Source: Staphylococcus equorum (GTDB lineage Bacteria; Bacillota; Bacilli; Staphylococcales; Staphylococcaceae). From it: DNA of 64,000 nt. How positions within the stretch are numbered: position 1 is the first letter of the stretch; every line of letters starts with the position of its first letter. Below are positions 8,750-18,957 of this stretch, one piece after another. The stretch covers positions 744,001 to 808,000 of the forward strand of contig NZ_LNNB01000009.1 of NCBI RefSeq assembly GCF_001747895.1, in the 5' to 3' direction. The notes under the pieces are model-generated. The model was not told where the DNA came from. It saw only the letters and a list, made by a program, of their open reading frames with translations, and made no database searches. A program made the translations under genes and the position numbers.

Positions 8750-8875
8750 AGGGCTTCACCTCTAACAAGCACAAAATTTATTTTAACTTTATAGACATAA
8801 GTTGTCAAGATTTTTTCTTAACACATTTACATCTGTTACAATATATATAATGAATTCTGAAAGGAAGAATTGCAA

Positions 8876-10009
8876 ATGAAAAGCGTTGCACTAGTCACAG
8901 AATATAATCCTTTCCACAATGGTCACTTATACCATGCCCAGAAATCAAAGTCAATTACCGAAGCCGAAGTTTCTGTCGCAATTATGAGTGGAAACTTTGT
9001 AATGAGAGGCCAACCAGCAATTTATAATAAATTCACTCGAACACAAATGGCGTTAACCGCTGTCGACTTAGTTATTGAATTACCTGCCTACTCTGCTATA
9101 TCTGCAGGACAGTATTTTGCAGAAACTGCAGTTCAAGTAGCAGATTATTTAAATATTAATCATTTATCATTTGGTAGTGAATCTGGTGATATAAATGCAT
9201 TTCTATCACTTGCTCAAGAAATGAATAAAGTAGAAGATTCCCCACAATTTTCTGAGAAATCTAAAGAAGGTAAAAGCTACCCACGAATAATTAGTGAACT
9301 TATCTCTGATCATTCGTTACTTTCATCACCTAATAACACTTTAGGGATATCATATGTGCGTGCGATTCAAAAATGGGCACCAAGCATCCAACCTTGGACG
9401 ATACCTCGAGAACAAAGCGCTCATCATGATGATTTAATTTCAAACTTTGCTTTTGCGAGTGGTACTTCGATTCGTAAATCGATTCAAACAGGTGATGAAC
9501 AATGGAAAAAGGTTGTTCCTGAATCAACTCAAACACTTTATGGAGCGCCTCACGTCTCAATTGAAGACACCTTCACTTATATAAAATACGCGATTTTAAG
9601 CCAAGACGTGCAAGCTTTAGAACAAATCCACTTAATGAGTGAAGGCTTAGAACATCGTTTAATACTTTTAATCAATGAAGCGACTTCTTTTGAACATTTA
9701 ATGAAATTAATTAAAACGAAGCGTTATACATATACGCATATCCAACGTTTACTTATGAACATTTTACTGAATTTCAAACAACAAGATAAACCTTCAACAA
9801 TTAAAGCCGTTAGAGTATTAGGCATGACACAAAAAGGACAGCAATATTTAAAATATTTAAAAAACGCTTTTCCAGAACGTAATTATATAACTCAAGTCAA
9901 TAAACAAAACGCACATTATTTTACGAATGAAATACACGCCACTCAGATTTATAATTTTCTTTCTAATAGTACCGCTACCGACTTCAATACACCTGTGATA
10001 CGTGTTTAA
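8876..10009 (+). CDS. tmcAL: tRNA(Met) cytidine acetate ligase
   Basis: A 377-residue member of the TmcAL (YlbM) family. These enzymes activate acetate with ATP and form N4-acetylcytidine at the wobble base of elongator tRNA-Met. The nucleotidyltransferase HxGH motif is at residues 11-17 (NPFHNGH), followed by 'AIMSGNFVMRGQPAIYNK'. A 'FGSESGD' segment and a C-terminal helical region follow, all usual for the family. ATG 8876 is chosen because AAGGAAG lies 8 bases upstream; a TTG two codons earlier is too close. It is divergent from the DUF177-rpmF unit. Confidence 0.92.
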   Translation: MKSVALVTEYNPFHNGHLYHAQKSKSITEAEVSVAIMSGNFVMRGQPAIYNKFTRTQMALTAVDLVIELPAYSAISAGQYFAETAVQVADYLNINHLSFGSESGDINAFLSLAQEMNKVEDSPQFSEKSKEGKSYPRIISELISDHSLLSSPNNTLGISYVRAIQKWAPSIQPWTIPREQSAHHDDLISNFAFASGTSIRKSIQTGDEQWKKVVPESTQTLYGAPHVSIEDTFTYIKYAILSQDVQALEQIHLMSEGLEHRLILLINEATSFEHLMKLIKTKRYTYTHIQRLLMNILLNFKQQDKPSTIKAVRVLGMTQKGQQYLKYLKNAFPERNYITQVNKQNAHYFTNEIHATQIYNFLSNSTATDFNTPVIRV

Positions 10010-10032
10010 GACAGTATATATTAACCATAAAT

Positions 10033-10077
10033 TAAAAAGGGCTGACCGCATACCTAAAAGTATGATGTCAGCCTTAA
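10033..10077. terminator. Bidirectional terminator between tmcAL and coaD
   Basis: AAGGGCTGAC/GTCAGCCTT with an inner CATAC/GTATG stem. It is A-rich on the left and T-containing on the right, so it can stop both converging transcripts. Confidence 0.8.
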
Positions 10078-10181
10078 ACTAATTTTAATTATCCCTTTAC
10101 CTATTTGACTAGATACAGTTCAGCGATTTTGTATACAGTCTAGAACCACTATTCAATTTGTTAAGTATCGGTTCTTTATAG

Positions 10182-11211
<1,030 letters not shown>

Positions 11212-11280
11212 ATTATTAACACTTCCATTCTTAAATCAAATTTTATATAATGCATATTGCATGTTAAGGAGGTTACAATA

Positions 11281-11670
11281 TTGAAACAATCATTTATAAA
11301 ATTAGGCGAAGGCCTCACAGACTTATTCGAATTTAACACTTTAATAGCATATAATTTCAAACGTATCGACCATATTGTGTATTTCCACACTGCTACTTTT
11401 GAAAAAAAACCTTCTTCAGTAGCAATCGTTATGCATCCTACAAGTGAAAATCACTTCCAAGCTATGTATATCATGGTTAATGCTTTAAATTATCCCTATC
11501 CTAATTCAAACAAAAAGTTTGAATTAATCAATGAGCAAGCAAGACTATACAATATAGATATCAAAGAGGTAGATGTACAACCGAGTGACACCTTCCACGA
11601 CATCGATTTATATTTTAATTACTTAATCAGCGTTTTAAGACTGCAACGATGGATTCCACCATTGCAATAA
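11281..11670 (+). CDS. Conserved hypothetical protein (DUF7147-like)
   Basis: A 129-residue protein with no membrane helix or signal peptide, starting from TTG 11281. That start has a perfect AAGGAGG 8 bases upstream; the open frame extends further but without a site. It shows an alpha/beta-like alternation and a conserved-looking 'HTATFEKKPSSVAIVMHPT' segment. The C-terminus ends 'RLQRWIPPLQ'. It occupies the place of a conserved gene beside the rsmD and ylbG homologues in staphylococci. I do not know its function. Confidence 0.75.
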   Translation: MKQSFIKLGEGLTDLFEFNTLIAYNFKRIDHIVYFHTATFEKKPSSVAIVMHPTSENHFQAMYIMVNALNYPYPNSNKKFELINEQARLYNIDIKEVDVQPSDTFHDIDLYFNYLISVLRLQRWIPPLQ

Positions 11671-11677
11671 TTGAATA

Positions 11678-11724
11678 AAACGAGCCACTGTAGACTATGA
11701 TTGTACTATTGTGGCTTGTTTAAC
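11678..11724 (+). terminator. Terminator after the 11.3-kb hypothetical gene
   Basis: ACGAGCCAC/GTGGCTTGT stem followed by TTTAA, right after the stop codon. Confidence 0.7.
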
Positions 11725-11795
11725 TGCCCTATATTAAGTCATTAGCTAGATTGCTATGGGTTAGATACAAAAATAAAGCTTTTAAAACTTTTGAA

Positions 11796-12047
11796 TCAAG
11801 ATATTTCATGCTGTTCTTTTTCATAAACCTTTTTTAAATATTTATAAGGCGAACCTTCAATATTTTTCACATATTTGAGCTTCATTAATTTCTCAACAAT
11901 TTGATCAGCTTCTTCTTCATTTATATACATTACGACATAGCGTTGTTGTCTATTTACACTTACGATATGACCAAATTTTCTTACTTGTCTTTCGTGTTTC
12001 ATATGTTTTAAATAAATTATCAAACTTGTTCTAGCTATAGTGTTCAT
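11796..12047 (-). CDS. YlbG family protein (DUF2129)
   Basis: An 83-residue cytoplasmic protein of the YlbG/DUF2129 family. It has the typical '[20 protein letters not shown]' and '[14 protein letters not shown]' segments and a basic C-terminal half. ATG 12047 is preceded by GGAG at 8 bases; a GTG three codons earlier overlaps that site. The family has no proven function but is constantly found with ylbF, rsmD and coaD, as here. Confidence 0.85.
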   Translation of the reverse strand: MNTIARTSLIIYLKHMKHERQVRKFGHIVSVNRQQRYVVMYINEEEADQIVEKLMKLKYVKNIEGSPYKYLKKVYEKEQHEIS

Positions 12048-12176
12048 TTTTTTCACTCCAATTATTAGCCATTATATAATATCATGTCTTTTTCTTTTTA
12101 TAAATAACAATTATTTTGATGTATCACAAACATTTGCTATATTACTTTATATACTCAAAACTGAGGAGGATTGCTC

Positions 12177-13097
12177 GTGACAAAAATTAATAAATTAATT
12201 AAGGGCGGATTTTTAAGTACGCTAGGTTTAGTCGGTAGCGTGTTATTAATTACTAAATATAAAGCTAAACCGAATAATCAAAGTATACCATCTTTCTTTT
12301 CTAAACCTGCACCATATATATTTGCCCATCGTGGTGGTATGGCTGTAAGACCAGAGCAAACTAAACTTGCTTTTGATAATGCAGCAGCGCACGGGATTGA
12401 TGGATTTGAAACAGATGTGAGACTTACAAAAGATCGAAAACTCATCGTTTTCCATGATGTAGACGTGGATCGTACGACTAACGGTTCAGGTAAAGTATCA
12501 GAACATACTTTAGCAGAGATAAAACAGTTAGATTCAGGATATCATTTTGTAGATATAAACGGTCATAAACCTTATCGAGGTCACAAAGATGCTTATATTT
12601 TATCTTTTGATGAATTACTTAAATTATATCCAAATCAATTGATTAATGTTGATTTAAAAGACAACCCTGAAAGTGAACATGGCCATCTTGTACCAGAAAT
12701 TATATTTGAGGATATTGTTGCTAATAATGCTCAAGATCGCGTATTAGTAACAAGTTTCCACAGTAAACAAATTGAACGTTTTAATATAATAAGTAATGGC
12801 ACTGTAGCTATTGGCGCAGGCCAAAATGAAGTCGCAGAAGGCTTCTTAAAGTTCTATTTAGGTCTAGGCGATACCTTTCAGCCACGTGCGCACACCTTCC
12901 AAATGCCTGTTTCGTTCAAAGGTATTAAACTAACTTCACCAAAATTCATTCAGTGGCTTAACACGCGTGATATCATCCCAGGTTATTATGGAGTGAATAA
13001 TCTCGACTTAATGAATGATTTGATTTTTAATGGTGCGCATACACTTGTTACTGACAGACCCGATTTAGCAGAACGATTTAAACATACTTATCACTAA
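12177..13097 (+). CDS. Glycerophosphodiester phosphodiesterase, membrane-anchored
   Basis: A 306-residue enzyme that would hydrolyse glycerophosphodiesters to glycerol-3-phosphate plus alcohol. The N-terminus has one hydrophobic helix (about residues 9-27) without a lipobox, suggesting a membrane anchor with the domain outside. The GDPD domain starts at 'FAHRGGMAVRPEQT' (catalytic His and Arg, metal-binding Glu), continues with 'HDVDVDRTTNGSG' (second catalytic His) and 'NVDLKD'. Start GTG 12177 follows GAGGAGGA at about 6 bases. It has its own terminator. The exact substrate is not visible. Confidence 0.88.
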   Translation: MTKINKLIKGGFLSTLGLVGSVLLITKYKAKPNNQSIPSFFSKPAPYIFAHRGGMAVRPEQTKLAFDNAAAHGIDGFETDVRLTKDRKLIVFHDVDVDRTTNGSGKVSEHTLAEIKQLDSGYHFVDINGHKPYRGHKDAYILSFDELLKLYPNQLINVDLKDNPESEHGHLVPEIIFEDIVANNAQDRVLVTSFHSKQIERFNIISNGTVAIGAGQNEVAEGFLKFYLGLGDTFQPRAHTFQMPVSFKGIKLTSPKFIQWLNTRDIIPGYYGVNNLDLMNDLIFNGAHTLVTDRPDLAERFKHTYH

Positions 13098-13113
13098 CAA
13101 CGCATGCGTCACA

Positions 13114-13155
13114 ATAAAGCTGGGAAACCTCAATGAGGCGTCCCAGCTTTTTCAA
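13114..13155. terminator. Bidirectional terminator after GDPD gene
   Basis: AAAGCTGGGA and TCCCAGCTTT form a 10-bp stem around an inner CCTC/GAGG stem, followed by Ts; it also lies 3' of the ylbF-type gene. Confidence 0.85.
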
Positions 13156-13186
13156 TATTTATTATTAATGACTCTAAAAATTCAAC

Positions 13187-13621
13187 TTAAAGTGAACAGC
13201 TACATGATCCACCTGTAGCACAGCCACTTGCATCTTTTTGGAAAAATGGATTGCCTGTTTCAATTTTTACATTTTCAGAAACAGCGTATGCAATTTTAAC
13301 AATCACCTCATCTATTAAATCCTGTAATAAGACTTCTTTTTGTTTAAAATCCATTACAACTGGTAGCATTTCATAAGCACGTTTACGTTTACGTGTATCT
13401 AGCATCACCGTTTGGTAATCAGGGTGGTATTTACCAAAACGCATAATTTCATCATACTTATCTTTTGATTTCAAAAATGCTTGGTATAGTAAATGTGCTT
13501 CATCATTATCCACTAACTGTTGTTCAGCCTCTTTATATTCTTTATATAATCTTGATTCAAGTATTTTATCACTAAGTGCTTCAATTTCATCAAGCACTGT
13601 TAATGTTTCTTCAGTAATCAT
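13187..13621 (-). CDS. YlbF/YmcA family regulator
   Basis: A 144-residue helical protein of the YlbF/YmcA (Com_YlbF) family. In Bacillus, YlbF, YmcA and YaaT form a complex that binds iron-sulfur clusters and helps RNase Y mature operon mRNAs. The helical body contains 'HLLYQAFLKSKDKYDEIMRFGKYHPDYQ'. The C-terminal tail has Cys134, Cys140 and Cys142 (GCATGGSCSCSL), consistent with the cluster-binding role. It lies downstream of the CAP-domain gene in the same direction, 17 bases away. Confidence 0.87.
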   Translation of the reverse strand: MITEETLTVLDEIEALSDKILESRLYKEYKEAEQQLVDNDEAHLLYQAFLKSKDKYDEIMRFGKYHPDYQTVMLDTRKRKRAYEMLPVVMDFKQKEVLLQDLIDEVIVKIAYAVSENVKIETGNPFFQKDASGCATGGSCSCSL

Positions 13622-13638
13622 CGTTACAAATCTCCTTT

Positions 13639-14688
13639 CTATTTATCTTCAACAAAAATAATTGTGTAGTAACCATTTGTTACTTCGCCACCCATTTCAT
13701 TATATTTAGAGTTTAACATCCTTGATCTATGAATATCTGAGTTGAGCCAACTATGTATTAACGTTGGCACTTCGTTGAAGTCATAGCCAACATTTTGACT
13801 AGCAGATACAAATGGCACCTCTTGCTCATTCAGCTGTTGTTTTAAAGCATCTTCAGTAAATTCAACACTATCAGTACCAATTGCTTCATACAAGTTAAAT
13901 GAGGCAATATGCGTTAAATGATTATTAACTTTTAATGGCTTGGCATCTTTTAACTTTCTCATTTCATTTGTAATTTCATAAAGTGTCGTCAGCTGATTTG
14001 AGTTTTGCTCATAAGTAATATTACTATATTTACTTTTAACCTCTTTATCTTCTTTGGTAGATAACATTTGATAGGGTTTAAATGCTGCTAGAGCTTCACT
14101 ATCTAAATATCTAACTGCTACAACCTCATTAGATTGTTGATCTATGTAAACTTGCGCATACATATCTTCAAATTTAATTAATGCTTGTGTTTTCATATCT
14201 GAATCAGATAGCTCTAATTCATATTGCTTACCATTAACAGAAATCGTTGGTTCTGGATTAATACTATATTTTTCAAAAACGTGTGACGCATCGTCCTGTA
14301 TTTTTATTGGATTTACATTAGCATCTTTACCTGTTGCATAAACAGATTTAACGATACCTTTTTTAGTAGTAATCAAATAATATTTATCTTTTTGCTTAAA
14401 CACATAGTTTTTAAAATTATTTTTATATGGATAAACTCGATCAGCTTGACCATATTTATCAGTTAATTCATCTAAGCTTTGACCAACCCACGTACTCACA
14501 CCCTTTTTAGGTTTCGGGTTTTCAGCGTTTGTCTCAGTTTTTTGAGCATCCTTATTTTGTGTCGTTTTAGTTGAATCTTTATTAGGATTTTCGAGTACGT
14601 CAAACTTTAAACGCGGTGAGTAAAATAGATAAATTAAAAAACAAATTAATAATAATACACCAATAATTTTAATTATTAGTTTTTTCAT
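13639..14688 (-). CDS. CAP-domain membrane-anchored protein (YlbC-like)
   Basis: A 349-residue protein with an N-terminal membrane helix (residues 5-23), a polar Asn/Lys/Thr linker (30-65), a CAP-associated N-terminal domain (about 66-205, 'VGQSLDELTDKYGQADRVYPY') and a C-terminal CAP/SCP-like domain (about 220-349). That domain includes 'HIASFNLYEAIGTD' and 'HSWLNSDIHRSRMLNSKYNEMG', the HR-type signature of the fold. The architecture matches YlbC of Bacillus. The bulk of the protein should face outside the membrane. The role is unknown; it shares a unit with ylbF. Confidence 0.85.
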   Translation of the reverse strand: MKKLIIKIIGVLLLICFLIYLFYSPRLKFDVLENPNKDSTKTTQNKDAQKTETNAENPKPKKGVSTWVGQSLDELTDKYGQADRVYPYKNNFKNYVFKQKDKYYLITTKKGIVKSVYATGKDANVNPIKIQDDASHVFEKYSINPEPTISVNGKQYELELSDSDMKTQALIKFEDMYAQVYIDQQSNEVVAVRYLDSEALAAFKPYQMLSTKEDKEVKSKYSNITYEQNSNQLTTLYEITNEMRKLKDAKPLKVNNHLTHIASFNLYEAIGTDSVEFTEDALKQQLNEQEVPFVSASQNVGYDFNEVPTLIHSWLNSDIHRSRMLNSKYNEMGGEVTNGYYTIIFVEDK

Positions 14689-14875
14689 CGCTCACCCACC
14701 TATATATTACTTTCATTTATTGTACATGTTTCATTATGTCACAAGCAAGGTATGTCGTTGTAAATTCTTTGTTAAGATTAGCACAGGTCATTCAAAATAC
14801 ACATTTTTACGATTCAGCGATACAAGTGATACATCATCTTTTTTCGGGTATAGTTATAATTGAGAGGTGAAAGTC

Positions 14876-17134
14876 ATGACAACAATTCGTATTCACGGCG
14901 CAAAGCAAAACAATTTAAAAGATATTTCTGTCGATATACCAAAGCATCAAATAACGGTTTTTACTGGTCGCTCAGGTTCAGGAAAATCTTCATTAGTATT
15001 TAATACAATTGCTGCCGAGTCAGAACGTCTTTTAAACGAGACATATTCTACATATATACAACATCAATTAACTCAATATTCAAAACCAAAAGTAGATTTG
15101 ATTGAACACCTACCAGTTGCTATGATTATCAACCAAAAACGATTAGGTGGCAATTCACGTTCAACAGTAGGAACAATATCTGATATATACGCTTCAGTGA
15201 GATTACTATGGTCTCGAATCGGAGAACCTTTTGTGGGTTACTCTGACATATTCTCATTTAACAATCCTAAAGGAATGTGCGATACATGCTCAGGTCTAGG
15301 ATACGTGGAGGACATAGATTTAAATGAGCTGTTAGATTTTAATAAATCTTTAAATGAAGATGCGATACGATTCCCCTCTTTTAGACCAGATAGTTGGAGA
15401 GGAAAGCGTTATTTATATACAGGTTTATTTGATAATGATAAAAAATTAAAAGATTATACACAAACAGAACTTGATACGTTGCTGTACACAAAGCCTACTA
15501 AACTGAAAAACCCGCCTGATAATTGGCCTAAAACAGCCAAATTCGAAGGTTTAATTCATCGCTTCAGACGTTCTTTTTTACTCAATGATAATTTTGAAAA
15601 AAATAAATTTAGAGAAGCCATAGATCGTGTCGTGACTTCAAAAGAATGTCCGAAATGTCATGGAAAAAGATTACATCCAGATATTTTAAAATGTAAAATT
15701 AATGGTTTTGACATCGCAGATTTCACTCAATTATCCATTGATGATGCATTAGATTTCATTAAAAACATTCATTCAGATAAAGCGCGTGTCATCATTGAAC
15801 CACTACAACAACAGTTACAATCTTTAAGTTATATTGGGCTTAATTACTTAACTTTATCTAGAGAAACTACCACGCTTTCAGGTGGTGAATCACAGCGCAT
15901 TAAATTAATAAGACACCTTAATAGCCCTTTAAGTGATTTGGTGTACATTATAGATGAGCCTAGTGTTGGTTTGCATCCTGATGACATACAACGTATAAAT
16001 GAAATCATACAATCTTTAAAAGACAAAGGTAATACTGTGTTGGTCGTTGAACATGACCCTGATGTTATACGTATTGCTGACCATGTTATAGATTTAGGCC
16101 CGCTTGCTGGAAAAAATGGTGGCGAGATTACATTTACTGGGTCTTATAATGCTTTATTAAAATCAACTACCAGTACAGGCGTTGCCTTACGAAGAATGCA
16201 TAAGCTTAAATCACAACCTAGAGAGCGTCAACGTTTTATTAAGCTTTCTAATATATCTCGTAATAATTTAAAAAATGTTTCAACTCAAATACCAGAAGAG
16301 GCTATGACTGTAGTGACTGGTGTCGCAGGTTCCGGCAAAAGTTCTTTAATTCATGAAGGATTAGAGCAGTTACAAGACACTATTTTTATTGATCAAAAAC
16401 CTGTGCATGCTTCAAGTCGTTCTAACTTACTCACTTATTTAAATATATTTGATGAAGTTCGAAGCTATTTCAGTGAAGAAACAGGATTAAAAAAATCTAT
16501 GTTTAGTTATAATTCAGAAGGCGCTTGTCCAGAGTGCCATGGTAAAGGTATTTTAAAAACCGAACTTGCATTTATGCCAGATTTCACTCAAACGTGTGAT
16601 GTTTGTAACGGACTAAGATATAAACCAGAAGTGCTTGACGCTAAAGTAGCAGGTTATTCCATCGCAGATATTCTTGCGCTAACTGTAGATGAAGCAATTG
16701 AATTTTTCCATTCAAAACACAATATCTCAACACCTTTGAATGCTTTAAAATCCACAGGTCTTAATTATATGACATTAGGTCAAACGTTAAATACATTGTC
16801 AGGTGGCGAAGTTCAACGTGTGAAACTAAGTAAATATTTAACACGTACTGTAAATCACCACACTTTTGTCTTCGATGAACCTACAACAGGATTACATGAA
16901 GATGACATACCTATATTATTAGACTGTTTTAATCAACTCATTGATGACAACAACACAGTAGTAGTTATAGAACATAACCTAACCATGATGACGCATGCAG
17001 ACTGGATTATTGATATCGGTCCTTATGCTGGTGGACAAGGCGGACAATTACTATATGAAGGACAACCAAAAGGATTATTAGATACTAAAGATTCTGTAAC
17101 TGCTAAACACTTAATACGATACTTGAATAATTAG
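14876..17134 (+). CDS. Short UvrA-like ABC ATPase lacking the UvrB-binding domain
   Basis: A 752-residue UvrA paralogue, against about 940 in true UvrA. It has two ABC modules. The Walker A motifs are GRSGSGKS (31-38) and GVAGSGKS; the signatures are LSGGESQRIKL and LSGGEVQRVKL. Zn-binding Cys clusters are present (CDTCSGLG, CPKCHGKR, CPECHGKG, CDVCNGLR). After 'RIGEP' the sequence goes almost straight to 'FNNPKGMCDTC', so the first zinc module and UvrB-binding domain are missing. It therefore should not recruit UvrB. Relatives are linked to drug tolerance or alternative repair, but that is not proven. ATG 14876 follows GAGAGG; it has its own strong terminator. Confidence 0.88.
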   Translation: MTTIRIHGAKQNNLKDISVDIPKHQITVFTGRSGSGKSSLVFNTIAAESERLLNETYSTYIQHQLTQYSKPKVDLIEHLPVAMIINQKRLGGNSRSTVGTISDIYASVRLLWSRIGEPFVGYSDIFSFNNPKGMCDTCSGLGYVEDIDLNELLDFNKSLNEDAIRFPSFRPDSWRGKRYLYTGLFDNDKKLKDYTQTELDTLLYTKPTKLKNPPDNWPKTAKFEGLIHRFRRSFLLNDNFEKNKFREAIDRVVTSKECPKCHGKRLHPDILKCKINGFDIADFTQLSIDDALDFIKNIHSDKARVIIEPLQQQLQSLSYIGLNYLTLSRETTTLSGGESQRIKLIRHLNSPLSDLVYIIDEPSVGLHPDDIQRINEIIQSLKDKGNTVLVVEHDPDVIRIADHVIDLGPLAGKNGGEITFTGSYNALLKSTTSTGVALRRMHKLKSQPRERQRFIKLSNISRNNLKNVSTQIPEEAMTVVTGVAGSGKSSLIHEGLEQLQDTIFIDQKPVHASSRSNLLTYLNIFDEVRSYFSEETGLKKSMFSYNSEGACPECHGKGILKTELAFMPDFTQTCDVCNGLRYKPEVLDAKVAGYSIADILALTVDEAIEFFHSKHNISTPLNALKSTGLNYMTLGQTLNTLSGGEVQRVKLSKYLTRTVNHHTFVFDEPTTGLHEDDIPILLDCFNQLIDDNNTVVVIEHNLTMMTHADWIIDIGPYAGGQGGQLLYEGQPKGLLDTKDSVTAKHLIRYLNN

Positions 17135-17180
17135 ACTGAATCTCTAGTATTATTGTTTATTAACTATATCACTGTAACTA

Positions 17181-17224
17181 AAAAAATGGTAAGCAATCAA
17201 AATTTGATTGCTTACCATTTTTAT
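17181..17224. terminator. Perfect bidirectional terminator between uvrA-like gene and ctaM
   Basis: A perfect stem, AAATGGTAAGCAATCAAA with TTTGATTGCTTACCATTT, flanked by A and T runs. Confidence 0.93.
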
Positions 17225-17275
17225 TATATGCCGAAAATCTTTCCGTAAAATGACTAACAGTCATTTAAACATTAG

Positions 17276-17737
17276 TTATAATCCAAACGTTGCTTTGATT
17301 AGCGATGTTGTTTCTCCACCAGGATAGATTACATAAAGTAATGCGTATACTGCTAAACCAGTGATTGCAGTGAAGAACCATACAATTGATGCAATTGGAC
17401 CGACAAATCTATGCACTTTAAATTTCTCTTTAAAGGCCGTGATAATTTGTGATACACCTAAAATTGCGCCAATTGTTGCTAAGTTGATATGGAATACTAA
17501 GAATATAGTGTAATAAATCTTCATTGAATCAGGACCGCCGAAAGCAGTGTTACCAACGAAAATCGTTCTCGAAGCATAAATGATAAAGAACGCGAGTGCA
17601 AAAAATGCCGCACTTAGCATTACTTTTTTATGACTTTCGATTTCTCTTTTCCAAATTTTGCGCCAACCTATTGCAACTAAGATAGCACTAATAACTATAA
17701 AACTTGTACTTAAAGTAGGTAAAATTGGTAAATTCAT
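17276..17737 (-). CDS. ctaM: CtaM, DUF420 membrane protein for aa3 oxidase function
   Basis: A 153-residue DUF420 protein with four membrane helices (about 8-26, 40-60, 73-98, 118-142) and conserved His residues in helix 3 ('FLVFHINLATIG'). In S. aureus, CtaM is required for an active haem-A containing aa3 quinol oxidase, and its gene follows ctaB exactly as here, 24 bases downstream on the same strand. Start ATG has GAGGAT about 9 bases upstream. The role is carried over from that homologue and the context. Confidence 0.85.
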   Translation of the reverse strand: MNLPILPTLSTSFIVISAILVAIGWRKIWKREIESHKKVMLSAAFFALAFFIIYASRTIFVGNTAFGGPDSMKIYYTIFLVFHINLATIGAILGVSQIITAFKEKFKVHRFVGPIASIVWFFTAITGLAVYALLYVIYPGGETTSLIKATFGL

Positions 17738-17761
17738 ATATTACATCCTCATTATTAATTA

Positions 17762-18673
17762 TTAGAACATTTGAATTAATGACACGACGACAACGAGCAC
17801 AAAGAATACTACTAAATAATTCAATGAATAAACGAACATTTTTGTTGCCCATTTCGTTTGATCTAAATCTTTCTTAAAGCTTGTTAACCACATATATACC
17901 CAACCTAAATTTAGCAGTGTTGCTATCACAATAAACGTTGTGCCTAATGTGCTAAGTAAAAATGGTAGTGGTAGTAAGAATACAAGCCATATAAACATGC
18001 TCACTCTCGTACGGCTAAACCCTTTAACAGATGGTAGCATTGGTATATTTGCTAATGAATATTCATCTTTACGTTTAATTGCTAACGCATAAAAATGAAC
18101 TGGTTGCCAACAGAATACTACTAAGAATAGTGCTACTGCTACCAAACTGAGGTTTCCTTCGATTGCAGTCCAACCAATTAATGGTGGCACTGCACCTGGA
18201 AAACTACCAATGACTGTATTCCAAACTGTATGACGTTTAGACCAAATAGAATAAAATGAAACATACCCAACGATGCCTATCAAGCCAATTACTCCCGAAG
18301 GTATGTTTAACGCAAATAGTAATGCCTCCCCTATAAGCATCATTCCAAAACTGAGAATCAATAAATTTCTTTCTGAGATTCTCTCATTAACTGTTGGTCT
18401 CTGTTGTTTACTTGGCATGATACTGTCAATATCTTGATCATAGTAATTATTTAAAGCACATGCGCCCCCCATAATTAACGTAGAGCCCACCAACATCATT
18501 AAGATTTGTGGTATTGACGAGAGGAAGGAATGATTCGCCAACACAATTGCAAGCCATGAACCAGCAAATGCGGGTAGTAAGTTTCCTTGTACAAGCCCCA
18601 TTTTGATGATTTGCTGTAACTCTTTAAAAGTTACACGACTAGAATTATGTGACAAAGTTTGTTCTTTGTTCAT
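17762..18673 (-). CDS. ctaB: Protohaem IX farnesyltransferase (haem O synthase)
   Basis: CtaB attaches a farnesyl group to the vinyl of protohaem, making haem O. The 303-residue polytopic protein belongs to the UbiA prenyltransferase family with about nine membrane helices. The first Asp-rich motif is '[18 protein letters not shown]', and the second region carries '[17 protein letters not shown]'. The N-terminal 25 residues are cytoplasmic. AGGAGGG lies just upstream of the ATG. It forms an operon with ctaM and is divergent from ctaA, the next enzyme in the pathway. Confidence 0.95.
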   Translation of the reverse strand: MNKEQTLSHNSSRVTFKELQQIIKMGLVQGNLLPAFAGSWLAIVLANHSFLSSIPQILMMLVGSTLIMGGACALNNYYDQDIDSIMPSKQQRPTVNERISERNLLILSFGMMLIGEALLFALNIPSGVIGLIGIVGYVSFYSIWSKRHTVWNTVIGSFPGAVPPLIGWTAIEGNLSLVAVALFLVVFCWQPVHFYALAIKRKDEYSLANIPMLPSVKGFSRTRVSMFIWLVFLLPLPFLLSTLGTTFIVIATLLNLGWVYMWLTSFKKDLDQTKWATKMFVYSLNYLVVFFVLVVVVSLIQMF

Positions 18674-18747
18674 AATTTCCCTCCTATTTTTTTCATATAA
18701 TACAATGATATATTAAATTTGTGTTATTGACTACATTTATGTAAAGT

Positions 18748-18799
18748 TATTTGTGACACTTTAACGACTTTCACAAATAGTCATTTTTGTGACACAATT
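18748..18799. promoter_or_regulatory. Dyad with TTGTGA half-sites in the ctaB/ctaA spacer
   Basis: TATTTGTGA (18748-18756) and TCACAAATA (18771-18779) form a perfect 9-bp dyad with a 14-base gap. A further TTTGTGACAC follows near 18787. Half-sites resemble those of redox regulators such as Rex, but the spacing is not that of a Rex site. Candidate shared operator for both divergent units. Confidence 0.45.
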
Positions 18800-18813
18800 T
18801 AATCTATATTTCT

Positions 18814-18822
18814 TGTTATAAT
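18814..18822 (+). promoter_or_regulatory. Extended -10 promoter of ctaA
   Basis: TGTTATAAT is a perfect extended -10; no strong -35 is visible. It would give a leader of about 130 bases before the TTG start of ctaA. Confidence 0.6.
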
Positions 18823-18957
18823 GTTAGTTAAGATTTATTTAAATTTTATAAGTATGTCTTTTCGAGATTAATAATTACAATAATTACGACAAATGATGTT
18901 ACAACTAAATGTAATTTAGTGTCTCAAGAGTTTTACATATAAGTGGGGGGTTAATTC

